DNA of 64,000 nt, taken from positions 62,001-126,000 of the forward strand of contig MKWN01000038.1 in the NCBI GenBank assembly GCA_001899775.1. Reading direction: 5' to 3'. Both the position numbers and the translations under genes were made by a program. This DNA is from Thiobacillus sp. 65-29. GTDB taxonomy: Bacteria > Pseudomonadota > Gammaproteobacteria > Burkholderiales > Thiobacillaceae. The notes below the pieces were generated by a model. That model ran no database searches and was not told the origin of the DNA. It was given only the letters and a program-made list of their open reading frames with translations. Positions within the stretch are counted from its first letter, which is position 1, and every line of letters starts with the position of its first letter. Positions 52,150 through 60,516 of the stretch are shown piece after piece.

Positions 52150-53598
52150 ATGCTGATCGGCTTCGTCACGCTCTATCTGGTCCTCTCCATCGGCATCGGC
52201 GTGTATGCCGCGACCAAGGTCCACTCCGCTGCCGACTACATCACCGCCGGCCGCTCGCTGCCGATGATCGTGGTCGTCGCCATGGTGTTCGCGACCTGGT
52301 TCGGCGCGGAGACTGTGCTCGGCATCCCGGCGACCTTCCTCGCCGAGAATCTCGGCGCGACGATTTCCGACCCCTTCGGTGCCTCGCTCGCGCTGATCCT
52401 CTTCGGTCTGTTCTTCGCGCGCCCGCTGTACCGCATGAAGCTCGTCACCCTCGGCGACTTCTTCCGGGAACGCTACAACCGCCCGGTCGAGGTGGTCATC
52501 TCACTGGCGATCGCCGCCTCTTACCTGGGCTGGGTGTCGGCACAGGTGGTGGCGCTGGGACTGGTGTTCAACGTGCTCTCCAGCGGCATCATCACCCAGC
52601 AGGAGGGCATCCTCATCGGCGCCGCAGTGGTCGCGCTCTATACGCTGTTCGGCGGCATGTGGTCGGTGGCGCTCACCACCCTGGTGCAGATGACGGTGAT
52701 CGTCGTCGGGTTGTTGTGGATCGCCGTGCTGGTCGGCGAGATGCCCGAAGTGAACGGCATTACACCGGTGGTCGAGCATGCCGCCGCCGCCGGCAAGTTC
52801 GCGTTCTGGCCGCCTCTGGAATGGGCGGCGATCGTCACCTTCGTCGTCGGGCTTCTCACGATGGGGCTCGGCTCGATTCCCCAGCAGGACGTGTTCCAGC
52901 GTTCCAACTCGGCGAAGAACGAACGCATCGCCGTGTGGGGCACGGTGATCGGCGGCACCCTGTATTTCCTGTTCGCCGCGGTGCCGATCTATCTCACCTA
53001 TGCCGCGACGCTGGTCGATCCGGCCACGACCACCACACTGCTCGCACAGGACGCGCAACTGGTGCTGCCGACCTTCGTCAAGGACCACATGCCCTTCTAC
53101 GCACAGATCATCTTCTATGGCGCCCTGCTGTCGGTGATCATGTCGACCGCATCGGGTACGCTGCTTGCGCCCGCCGTCACCATCTCGGAAAACATCATCA
53201 AGGAATTCCTGCCGCATCACCGCATGAGCCAAAAGGCGCTGCTCCACGTCACGCGCGGCGTGGTCGTCGCCTTCGCCATGCTGGTGGTGGTCTACTCCCT
53301 GTGGTCGCTGGATGCCGAGACCAGTATCCACACCATGGTCGCCAATGCCTACAAGGTGACGATGGCCTGCGCCTTCGTGCCGCTGTTCGCCGGCATCTAC
53401 TGGAAGCGCGCCACCAACACCGGCGCCGGCCTGTCGATCATTCTCGGTTTCGGCGTCTGGATCGCCATGGAATTCATCGCGCCCGACGCCGCCCTGCCGC
53501 CGCAGTTCGCCGGACTCATCGCCAGCGCGATCGGCATGGTCGCCGGATCGCTGGGGCCGCAAGTGAAACTCACCGCGCCGCCACGCGCCGCGCGCTGA
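52150..53598 (+). CDS. Sodium:solute symporter family transporter
   Basis: A 482-residue SSS-family permease with about thirteen membrane helices. It begins MLIGFVTLYLVLSIGIGVYAATKV. Typical motifs are YITAGRSLPMIVVVAMVFATWFGAETVLGIPA and GLGSIPQQDVFQRSNSAKNE. The substrate is unknown. The similar length and start to the PutP/PanF group are not decisive. It is followed within 16 bases by the polyamine-type ABC genes. Confidence 0.88.
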   Translation: MLIGFVTLYLVLSIGIGVYAATKVHSAADYITAGRSLPMIVVVAMVFATWFGAETVLGIPATFLAENLGATISDPFGASLALILFGLFFARPLYRMKLVTLGDFFRERYNRPVEVVISLAIAASYLGWVSAQVVALGLVFNVLSSGIITQQEGILIGAAVVALYTLFGGMWSVALTTLVQMTVIVVGLLWIAVLVGEMPEVNGITPVVEHAAAAGKFAFWPPLEWAAIVTFVVGLLTMGLGSIPQQDVFQRSNSAKNERIAVWGTVIGGTLYFLFAAVPIYLTYAATLVDPATTTTLLAQDAQLVLPTFVKDHMPFYAQIIFYGALLSVIMSTASGTLLAPAVTISENIIKEFLPHHRMSQKALLHVTRGVVVAFAMLVVVYSLWSLDAETSIHTMVANAYKVTMACAFVPLFAGIYWKRATNTGAGLSIILGFGVWIAMEFIAPDAALPPQFAGLIASAIGMVAGSLGPQVKLTAPPRAAR

Positions 53599-53614
53599 CC
53601 CCGGGCACGGCGCC

Positions 53615-54691
53615 ATGGCCCTGCTGGAACTGCGCCACCTGACGCGCCGCTTCGGCGGGATCGCCGCAGTCGACGACGTCAGCCTCGGCATCGAGGCGGG
53701 CGAGTTCTTCACCCTGCTTGGCCCCTCGGGCTGCGGCAAGACCACCATCCTGCGCATGGTCGCCGGCTTCGACCTGCCCGATGGCGGCGCAATCCTGCTC
53801 GACGGCCACAGCCTCGCCGACATCCCGCCGGAGAAGCGCCCGCTGCACACCGTGTTCCAGAGCTATGCGCTGTTCCCGCATCTTTCCGTTGCCGACAACG
53901 TCGGCTTTCCACTCAGGATGGCCAGGGTGCCGGCTGCCGAAGCCCGGCGGCGCGTGGCGGACATGCTCGACACCGTGCATCTCGCCGACAAGGCGGACGC
54001 CTATCCGCACGAGCTGTCCGGGGGGCAGAAGCAGCGCGTGGCGCTGGCGCGCGGCCTGGTCGGCAAGCCGCGCCTGCTGCTGCTCGACGAACCCCTCGGC
54101 GCGCTCGACCACAAGCTGCGCTCGGCCATGCAGAGCGAACTCATCGCGCTGCAACGCAACGTCGGCATCACCTTCATTTTCGTCACCCACTCGCAACCCG
54201 AGGCGCTCGCGCTGTCGCACCGCATCGCGGTGATGAATGCCGGGCGCATCGAACAGCTCGGTACCCCGGCGGAAATCTACGGTCATCCACGCAACCGCTT
54301 CGTCGCCGACTTCATCGGTGACATCAATCTGTTCGACGCCGAGATCGTGGAGCGCGCGCAGGGCACGCTGCAATTTGCCGTCGCCGGACTCGGCCACATC
54401 GTCGCCCCGACCGTCGATTCCCCGGGCCGTCGCGGTGTCTTCGCCATCCGCCCGGAGCAGGTACACATCATCGCGGCAGACGCCCCCACCGAGCTACCCA
54501 ATCGCTTTCCCGGCACGCTGCGCGAATTCCTCTACGTCGGTGACGTCACCACCTACCAGGTCGAACTGGACAGCGGCGTGCGCATCCAGGCGCTATTGCC
54601 GAACGCCGCGCCCGCGCGCCCGCAACTCGCCGCGGGCGCGCGCGTGGCCGTGGCGTGGGCCGGCGACGCAGGGCTGTTCCTGCATGACTAG
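53615..54691 (+). CDS. potA: Polyamine-type ABC transporter ATP-binding protein
   Basis: A 358-residue ABC ATPase with Walker A GPSGCGKTTI, Q-loop, signature LSGGQKQRVALARG, Walker B LLLLDEPLGALD and a C-terminal TOBE domain. It powers uptake with the two permeases and the binding protein downstream. The gene order A-B-C-D equals the spermidine/putrescine pot operon; the exact polyamine is not provable. It overlaps the next gene by 8 bases. Confidence 0.92.
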   Translation: MALLELRHLTRRFGGIAAVDDVSLGIEAGEFFTLLGPSGCGKTTILRMVAGFDLPDGGAILLDGHSLADIPPEKRPLHTVFQSYALFPHLSVADNVGFPLRMARVPAAEARRRVADMLDTVHLADKADAYPHELSGGQKQRVALARGLVGKPRLLLLDEPLGALDHKLRSAMQSELIALQRNVGITFIFVTHSQPEALALSHRIAVMNAGRIEQLGTPAEIYGHPRNRFVADFIGDINLFDAEIVERAQGTLQFAVAGLGHIVAPTVDSPGRRGVFAIRPEQVHIIAADAPTELPNRFPGTLREFLYVGDVTTYQVELDSGVRIQALLPNAAPARPQLAAGARVAVAWAGDAGLFLHD

Positions 54692-55562
54692 GGAACGCCT
54701 CACCCGCTGGCTGGTGGCCGGCCCACCCTTTGTGTTCATGGTGGTGTTCTTCGTGCTGCCGGCGCTCATCATGGTGGCGGCCTCGTTTCGTATTCCCGGC
54801 GAGCATGGCGGCCTTGCGCCCCTGCACGAGCACGGTGCCTGGCAGCTGACGCCCGAGACGTACGCGTTTTTCTTCAGCGACTTCATCTATACGGAAATCT
54901 TCCTCAAGTCCTTCCTCGTCGCCGCGCTCACCACGTTCCTGTGCATCCTCATGGCCTACCCGCTGGCACTGCTCATCACGCGGGTGCCCAAGCGTTTCCG
55001 CGACGTCATGATCCTGCTGGTGGTGCTGCCCTTCGCCAGCAACTTCCTCATCCGCGTCTACGCCTGGATGATCATCCTCGGCCCGCAAGGCGCGCTCAGT
55101 GCCGCCGTCAATCGCGTTGCGGGCGCCTTCGGCTTAGAACCGGTCGCGCTGCTGTTCTCGCCCGTCGCGGTCGTCGTCGGCATGGTCTACGTGCACCTGC
55201 CCTTCATGGTGCTGCCGCTCTACACCAACCTGGAAAAGCACGATCCACTGCTGCTCGATGCCGCACAGGATCTCGGCGCCAACGCCTGGCAGCGCTTCTG
55301 GCGCGTCACCTGGTCGCTGTCACTGCCGGGTGTGTACGCCGGCTCCGCGCTGGTGTTCATCCCGGTACTCGGCATGTTCGCGGTACCCGACATTCTCGGC
55401 GGCACCGGCGACATCCTCATCGGCAACCTCATCAAGGAGCAGTTCCTCGGCACGCGCGACTGGCCGTTCGGCTCCACGCTGTCGATCATGCTCACGCTGA
55501 TGGTGCTCGCCAGCGCGGCGCTGGCGATGCGTCTTGCGCGCAGGAGCCTCGCCCATGCGTGA
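54684..55562 (+). CDS. potB: Polyamine-type ABC permease, first subunit
   Basis: A 292-residue inner-membrane permease with six helices. The EAA-like loop (LLDAAQDLGANAWQRFWRVTWSLSLPGV) contacts the ATPase. It begins MTRERLTRWLVAGPPFVFM. It overlaps potA and potC by 8 bases each, so the operon is tightly coupled. Confidence 0.9.
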   Translation: MTRERLTRWLVAGPPFVFMVVFFVLPALIMVAASFRIPGEHGGLAPLHEHGAWQLTPETYAFFFSDFIYTEIFLKSFLVAALTTFLCILMAYPLALLITRVPKRFRDVMILLVVLPFASNFLIRVYAWMIILGPQGALSAAVNRVAGAFGLEPVALLFSPVAVVVGMVYVHLPFMVLPLYTNLEKHDPLLLDAAQDLGANAWQRFWRVTWSLSLPGVYAGSALVFIPVLGMFAVPDILGGTGDILIGNLIKEQFLGTRDWPFGSTLSIMLTLMVLASAALAMRLARRSLAHA

Positions 55563-56334
55563 AGCCCGCACCGGCTTGTGGGCCGCCGCGCTGCTGGTCT
55601 ACCTGTTCCTTTATCTGCCACTCGCCGTGGTGGTGGTCTACTCGTTCAACGATTCGCGCCTCAACGCCGAATGGGTCGGCTTCACCTGGCGCTGGTACCG
55701 GGTCTTGCTGGCCGACGAGGGGATGCTGCACGCCGCCGTCAATTCCATATTGATCGCCCTCGGTGCCAGTCTTGTCGCCACCGTGCTCGGCACCATGGCG
55801 GGGCTCGCCATACACCGCTACCACCTGCGCGTACTGCCCATCCTGGTGATCACTCCCGTGGCGATGCCCGAAATCCTGCTCGGCGTCTCGCTGCTGCTGT
55901 TCTTCATCCAGGTGCTGCACCTCACGCTCGGCCTGGTGTCGGTGCTGATCGCCCACATCACCTTCTGCGTCGGCTTCGTCGCCATCGTCGTGCGCGCGCG
56001 TCTCGCCGGCATGGACGAGAGCATCTTCGAGGCGGCGCGCGACCTCGGCGCGACACCCTGGCAGGTTTTCCGCCGCGTGACCCTGCCGCTCATCCTGCCC
56101 GCGGTCATCGCCGGCGCACTGATGTCGTTCACGCTCTCCATCGACGACTTCGTCATCACCTTTTTCACCGCCGGCGTCGGCGTCTCCACCCTGCCGCTGC
56201 AGATCTACTCGATGATCAAGATCGCCGTCACCCCCGAGGTCAACGCGGTGTCGACGCTGCTCATGCTGCTGACGCTGGCGATGATCCTGCTGGCGGCGCG
56301 CTTCGACAGGACGGTGCTGCGGGGGCGGGGATGA
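55555..56334 (+). CDS. potC: Polyamine-type ABC permease, second subunit
   Basis: A 259-residue permease with six helices and the EAA loop (IFEAARDLGATPWQVFRRVTLPLILPAV). The start at 55555 (MREARTGLW) has AGGAG 8 bases upstream and is preferred over 55534. It overlaps potD by ATGA. Confidence 0.9.
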   Translation: MREARTGLWAAALLVYLFLYLPLAVVVVYSFNDSRLNAEWVGFTWRWYRVLLADEGMLHAAVNSILIALGASLVATVLGTMAGLAIHRYHLRVLPILVITPVAMPEILLGVSLLLFFIQVLHLTLGLVSVLIAHITFCVGFVAIVVRARLAGMDESIFEAARDLGATPWQVFRRVTLPLILPAVIAGALMSFTLSIDDFVITFFTAGVGVSTLPLQIYSMIKIAVTPEVNAVSTLLMLLTLAMILLAARFDRTVLRGRG

Positions 56335-57491
56335 AAAACCTTTTATCCGCGAAGGACGCGAAGAAACGCGAAGGAAAACCCAAGAACACCTTCTGGCTCT
56401 TGAAGAATTTCTTCGCGCCCCTTCGCGTCCTTCGCGGACAAATGATTTTGACTTTTCTGGCCTGCCTGGCCCTGTCCGCCCAGGCCCGTGACGAGCTGCA
56501 CCTCTACAACTGGAACAACTACATTTCCGACGCCACTGTCGCGCGCTTCGAGGCGACCTGCCGCTGCAAAGTGGTGCAGGACTACTACTCGGACAACGAG
56601 GAGATGCTCGCCAAGCTGGCGGCGGGCGCAACCGGGCACGACCTCATCGTTCCCACCGGCGACGCCGTCGAATCGCTGATCAAGTCCGGCCAGCTGCGCC
56701 CGCTCGAGAAGACGAAACTGCCGCACCTGAAGAATGTCGACCCGGCGTACCTCGACACCGCCTTCGATCCCGGCAACCGCTACTCGGTGCCCTACGCCTA
56801 CACCATCACCCTGATCGGCTACAACGTCGGGAAAATGCGCGAGCTGAAGCTGCCCACCGACACCTGGGCGGTCATCTTCGAGCCCGGATACCTGAAGAAG
56901 CTGAAAGGCCGCGTCACCGTCCTCGACTCGCAAAGAGAGCTCATGGCCGCCGCGCTGAAATACCTCGGCTACTCGGCCAACGACACCGACGAAGCGCACT
57001 GGCGTCGGGCCCGCGACCTCATCATTCGCGCCAAGCCCTACTGGGCCGCCTTCAACGCGTCGAGCTACATCAAGGAACTCACCGTCGGCAACATCTGGCT
57101 CGCCCACGGCTATTCCAACGACATGTTCCAGGCCCAGCAGGACGCCCGCCTCGCCGGTCGCCCCTTCACCATCGCCTATGCCACGCCGAAGGAAGGCGCT
57201 GTGCTGGCGCTGGATTCCATGGTCCTGCACCAGAGCGGCCCGCGCCCCGACCTCGCCCACCGTTTCATCGATTTCATGCTCGAAGGAAAAAATTCCGCCG
57301 AGCTCACCAATCTCATCGGCTCCGGCAACCCCAATCGCGACGCCCTGCAGTACATCGAACCCGCCATCGCCGCCAACCAGGCGGTGTTTCCGCCCCCCGC
57401 GGTGCAACGGCGGCTGGAAATGCTGAAAGACCTCGATCGCAATCAGCGCAGGGTGCTGTCACGCATGTGGACGGAGATCAAGGTGCACTGA
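56331..57491 (+). CDS. potD: Polyamine-type ABC periplasmic binding protein with repeat at its 5' end
   Basis: A substrate-binding protein of the spermidine/putrescine type: LHLYNWNNYISDATVARFE, VPTGDAVESLIKSGQLRPL, YSVPYAYTITLIGYN and LAHGYSNDMFQA. The ATGA overlap with potC predicts a start at 56331, giving 386 residues. Residues 4-37 (SAKDAKKREGKPKN ... APLRVLRG) are encoded by a palindromic repeat. A normal signal peptide (MILTFLACLALSAQA) begins at Met38 (ATG 56442), so translation may restart there. If it does not, the added 37 residues precede the signal. Confidence 0.9.
   Translation: MKNLLSAKDAKKREGKPKNTFWLLKNFFAPLRVLRGQMILTFLACLALSAQARDELHLYNWNNYISDATVARFEATCRCKVVQDYYSDNEEMLAKLAAGATGHDLIVPTGDAVESLIKSGQLRPLEKTKLPHLKNVDPAYLDTAFDPGNRYSVPYAYTITLIGYNVGKMRELKLPTDTWAVIFEPGYLKKLKGRVTVLDSQRELMAAALKYLGYSANDTDEAHWRRARDLIIRAKPYWAAFNASSYIKELTVGNIWLAHGYSNDMFQAQQDARLAGRPFTIAYATPKEGAVLALDSMVLHQSGPRPDLAHRFIDFMLEGKNSAELTNLIGSGNPNRDALQYIEPAIAANQAVFPPPAVQRRLEMLKDLDRNQRRVLSRMWTEIKVH
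56346..56438. repeat. Palindromic repeat inserted at the potD 5' end
   Basis: Imperfect 28-bp inverted repeat: TCCGCGAAGGACGCGAAG... at 56346-56373 pairs with ...CTTCGCGTCCTTCGCGGA at 56411-56438, 25 of 28 matching, loop 37 bases. This CGAAGGACGCGAAG family is a common interspersed repeat, here in frame with potD. Confidence 0.85.
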
Positions 57492-57548
57492 GCCGCGCAT
57501 CGGACAAGTCTGTGGCGCACGAAATCCCCCGGCCGCCCAGGCCGAAGC

Positions 57549-57564
57549 GTCGGAAAATTTTACA
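57549..57564 (+). promoter_or_regulatory. Candidate enhancer motif GTCG-N6-TTTACA
   Basis: GTCGGAAAATTTTACA begins 115 bases before the sigma-54 GG at 57664. It matches the motif at 60300 in 14 of 16 positions. Confidence 0.5.
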
Positions 57565-57662
57565 AACCGGCAAACACGCTCTCGGGAGCCATTCCGGGCA
57601 CGACACGCCATCTAGTTGATTCGGCGTGATATTTTCGGAATTCACGCGGACTGGACAGGATA

Positions 57663-57679
57663 TGGCACGAACGATGCTT
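57663..57679 (+). promoter_or_regulatory. Sigma-54 promoter of PEP-CTERM gene
   Basis: TGGCACG-AACG-ATGCTT with GG (57664-57665) and GC (57676-57677) 10 bases apart. The leader to the ATG would be about 94 bases. Confidence 0.8.
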
Positions 57680-57782
57680 TGATTCTGACTGTGGACAGAC
57701 CCAAGGTATTCGGGACCGACCAATTCGGGCATTACCCGGCAGTCCCACCCCTAAACCGCATCCAGACAATAAGGAGCATGTC

Positions 57783-58835
57783 ATGAAACTCAACCCCAAA
57801 GCACTGACCGGCAGCCTGGTCCTCGCGGGCCTCATGTTTGCCGGCACCGCCCAGGCCGGCGCTGTTATCACCAACGGCACCGTCACGATGGGGGTCAATG
57901 ATCTCGGCCACCTCAACACCCCCTGGCCGGCGGGCTCGTCCGACCCATTGGGTATCGGGTACGTCGGTCTGCGCTACAACGCGACCGGTGCGGCGTCGAC
58001 CGAACCCGGGTGCCTGTGCGAAGGCTGGGGCGTGGCGCTCGTTTCCAGCGGCACCAAGGGTTATGCCAACGAATCAAGCGGCACCGCGGGGCTCAGCCTC
58101 GTGAGCTTCACCTCCACCGCGAGCACGGCCGTGTCGGTCGTCAATGTCGGGACGGCCACCGCCGGCCCCGCCCTGCAGGTGACCCACAACTACCAGCCGA
58201 TTGCCGGCACGCCCAACCTGTACCAGGTGGCTGTCACCATCAAGAACCTGACCGGCAGCGAAATCGGAGCGGGTGACCTGCGCTACCGTCGCGTGATGGA
58301 CTGGGACATCTATCCCACCCCGTTCAGCGAATATGTGACGATCCAGGGCGTGCCCGCCGCGCTCGGCATCGCCAACGGTTCGAACGTCTATCGCACCGAC
58401 AACAACGGCTTCAACTCCGCCGACCCGACCACTTTCTCGAGCTATGGCCAGTTGAACACCAACTTCACCGACAACGGTCCTGACGACCACGGTGCTCTCT
58501 TCGACTTCGAGTTCGCCGCGCTGGCGGCGGGGGGCGAATTCACCTTCTACACGTATTACGGTGCCGCCGAGAGCGAAGCCGCCGCCGACATGGCACGCCG
58601 GATGGTGGATGGCGATGCTTCCGACGTCGACATCGGTCTCTACTCGTACGGGCAACCCAGCACCACGAACGGCCCCACCCTCGGCGAGCCGAATACCTTC
58701 ATCTTCGGCTTCGGCGTGTCGGGCGGCATTTTCGTCGATCCGGATCCCAACCCCACCCCGGAACCCGGCTCGCTGGCGCTCCTGGGCCTCGGCTTCGCCG
58801 GCCTGGCCGCCATGCGCCGCCGCAAGTCGAAATAA
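57783..58835 (+). CDS. PEP-CTERM sorting-domain protein
   Basis: A 350-residue exported protein with a signal peptide (MKLNPKALTGSLVLAGLMFAGTAQA) and a long beta-rich region. The latter includes YRRVMDWDIYPTPFSEYVT and GALFDFEFAALAAGGEFTFYTYYGAA. The sorting signal is TPEPGSLALLGLGFAGLAAMRRRKSK. It is a substrate for an exosortase not in this window. The passenger function is unknown. AAGGAG lies 7 bases before the ATG. Confidence 0.9.
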   Translation: MKLNPKALTGSLVLAGLMFAGTAQAGAVITNGTVTMGVNDLGHLNTPWPAGSSDPLGIGYVGLRYNATGAASTEPGCLCEGWGVALVSSGTKGYANESSGTAGLSLVSFTSTASTAVSVVNVGTATAGPALQVTHNYQPIAGTPNLYQVAVTIKNLTGSEIGAGDLRYRRVMDWDIYPTPFSEYVTIQGVPAALGIANGSNVYRTDNNGFNSADPTTFSSYGQLNTNFTDNGPDDHGALFDFEFAALAAGGEFTFYTYYGAAESEAAADMARRMVDGDASDVDIGLYSYGQPSTTNGPTLGEPNTFIFGFGVSGGIFVDPDPNPTPEPGSLALLGLGFAGLAAMRRRKSK

Positions 58836-58857
58836 TAACGGCCACATTTACTCTCCG

Positions 58858-58891
58858 GACCCCTTCCCGCAAAATGGGAAGGGGTCTTTTT
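58858..58891 (+). terminator. Rho-independent terminator between PEP-CTERM and TPR genes
   Basis: Perfect 11-bp stem GACCCCTTCCC-GCAAAAT-GGGAAGGGGTC followed by TTTTT. Any transcription of the TPR gene from the sigma-54 promoter must read through it. Confidence 0.9.
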
Positions 58892-58906
58892 CTTTGGAGC
58901 AGACGA

Positions 58907-60202
58907 ATGCGCAAGAACCGCATCATGCGGACCATAGGGGGCCTCGCACTGCTGGTGGCGACGAATTTCACCCACGCCATCGTGATCCCCCTGGACCAGA
59001 TCCCCGACGAGCGCGCTCCCGCACAAACCACCCGGCCCGCCGACCTCGCCTACAACGAAGGCATCGAGGCCATCAACCGCAAGGACTGGTCCGCCGCGCG
59101 CAACGCGTTCGCCCGGAGCCTGCAACACGACCCGCGCCACAACGAAGCCCTGCTCGGCATGGCGCACGTGGCCGCGCAACAGGACAAGCTCAAGGAAGCG
59201 GAAGACTGGCTGAAAAAAGCCCTGGCGGCCAACCCGCAAAGCGCCGCGGCCCAGTTGTCGTGGGGGCGGTTTCTCGTCGCCCGCCAACGCTATGCCGATG
59301 CCGAACCCGCATTGAAGAAAGCGGCGACACTCGCCCCCGGCACGGTCGCGCCCGCGCTGGCACTGGGGGACCTGTACAGCAGCTACCTGAACGATCCCAA
59401 GGCCGCCGCCGAGACCTACCGGCAGGCTGTCGCAGCGGCCCCCGAGCATGCCGGTGCACGGTACGGGCTCGGCATGGCGCTGCTCGCGCTGGGTCAGTTC
59501 CCGGACGCCGAGGCTGCCCTGAAAAGGGCCCTGGAACTGACATCGGACAACCCGCTGCCCCGCCTCGGACTGGGCCGGGTCTACCTTGCCCAAGGTCGGC
59601 ATGGCGACGCCATGAAGGCCTTCAACGACGTGCTCGCAAGCCACCGGAACCTGCCCGCCGCCCTGATTGGCCGCGGCGACGTTCACTTCGGGCAGCAGAA
59701 TTTCAAGGCCGCGTCCCAGGACTTCGAGCAGGCCACCCGCCTTGCGCCGCAAAATGCCGAGGCATACCTCAAGCTGGGCATGAGTCTTCAGGCACAGCAA
59801 AAGAACGTGGCGGCGGAAAAAGCCTATCTTTCCGCAATCCGCGTCGACCCGAAGCTCGCACTCGCCTACAACAACCTCGCGTGGATGGCGACACAGGACA
59901 AGGCCCGCCACAAGCAGGGTGTCACATGGGCCGAAAAGGCCGTCAGTCTCGCGCCGGAGACGGCGGAGTATCTCGACACCCTGGGCTGGGCCTATTACCG
60001 GGCCGGTCAGGCCGCACAAGCGCGAGACACCCTGCAGCGTGCCCTGGCGAAGGACAGCCGGTCGGCCGACCCGCACTATCACCTGGGCATGGTGTGGCTG
60101 GCCCTCGGCAACACCGCGGAAGCCAGGAAGTCGTTCAACAAGGCACTCTCGATCCGCAAGGACCACCCCGAGGCACGGGCGGCGCTCGCCCGGCTCGACT
60201 GA
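58907..60202 (+). CDS. Exported TPR-repeat protein
   Basis: A 431-residue protein with a signal-like N-terminus (MRKNRIMRTIGGLALLVATNFTHA) and about ten tetratricopeptide repeats (LAYNEGIEAINRKDWSAARNAFARSLQHDPRHNEALLGMAHVA onward). The C-terminal AYYRAGQAAQARDTLQRALAKDSRSADPHYHLG pattern resembles PrsT-type repeats but the protein is half that length. GGAG lies 7 bases before the ATG. It sits between two PEP-CTERM genes, so a role in the same surface system is likely but unproven. Confidence 0.8.
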   Translation: MRKNRIMRTIGGLALLVATNFTHAIVIPLDQIPDERAPAQTTRPADLAYNEGIEAINRKDWSAARNAFARSLQHDPRHNEALLGMAHVAAQQDKLKEAEDWLKKALAANPQSAAAQLSWGRFLVARQRYADAEPALKKAATLAPGTVAPALALGDLYSSYLNDPKAAAETYRQAVAAAPEHAGARYGLGMALLALGQFPDAEAALKRALELTSDNPLPRLGLGRVYLAQGRHGDAMKAFNDVLASHRNLPAALIGRGDVHFGQQNFKAASQDFEQATRLAPQNAEAYLKLGMSLQAQQKNVAAEKAYLSAIRVDPKLALAYNNLAWMATQDKARHKQGVTWAEKAVSLAPETAEYLDTLGWAYYRAGQAAQARDTLQRALAKDSRSADPHYHLGMVWLALGNTAEARKSFNKALSIRKDHPEARAALARLD

Positions 60203-60299
60203 GGACCGCCGCCGTCAGATCGTGGCGTCCGGCATGCGTGCGCATGCCGGACAAGGCGTGGCAACTCACCGGAATCTTCGTTCGTCCGGCGCGCGACGT

Positions 60300-60315
60300 G
60301 TCGAAAAACTTTACA
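60300..60315 (+). promoter_or_regulatory. Candidate enhancer motif GTCG-N6-TTTACA
   Basis: GTCGAAAAACTTTACA begins 114 bases before the sigma-54 GG at 60414, almost exactly the spacing seen upstream of the other plus-strand PEP-CTERM gene. Confidence 0.5.
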
Positions 60316-60412
60316 GTTGACGCGCGGGAAGCTCGGCCGCATACCTTCCCGCACTGCACGCGCACAAACAAACATTTGATTTTTATCAATAAATCATGAT
60401 ACACCTCATTGA

Positions 60413-60429
60413 TGGCACGAAGCCTGCTT
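60413..60429 (+). promoter_or_regulatory. Sigma-54 promoter of PEP-CTERM gene
   Basis: TGGCACG-AAGC-CTGCTT with GG (60414-60415) and GC (60426-60427) 10 bases apart. It shares TGGCACGAA with the promoter at 57663. Confidence 0.82.
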
Positions 60430-60516
60430 CAGTCCTTGGCATAAGGGAAGCAGACAGGCATCCGCCTGTTCTTCCGGGTTTTCCTTCCAACTAAAGCAAA
60501 CACTGCGGAGTCAACC

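Larger units (their letters stand above)
60203..60516 (+). promoter_or_regulatory. Intergenic region upstream of the third PEP-CTERM gene
   Basis: These 314 bases hold no gene. From left to right: an 11-bp hairpin GTCCGGCATGC-N4-GCATGCCGGAC-like (60228-60253) without T-tract, the GTCG-N6-TTTACA motif, an AT-rich block (TTTTTATCAATAAATCATGA) that might bend, the sigma-54 promoter, and a leader of about 78 bases. Confidence 0.6.
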
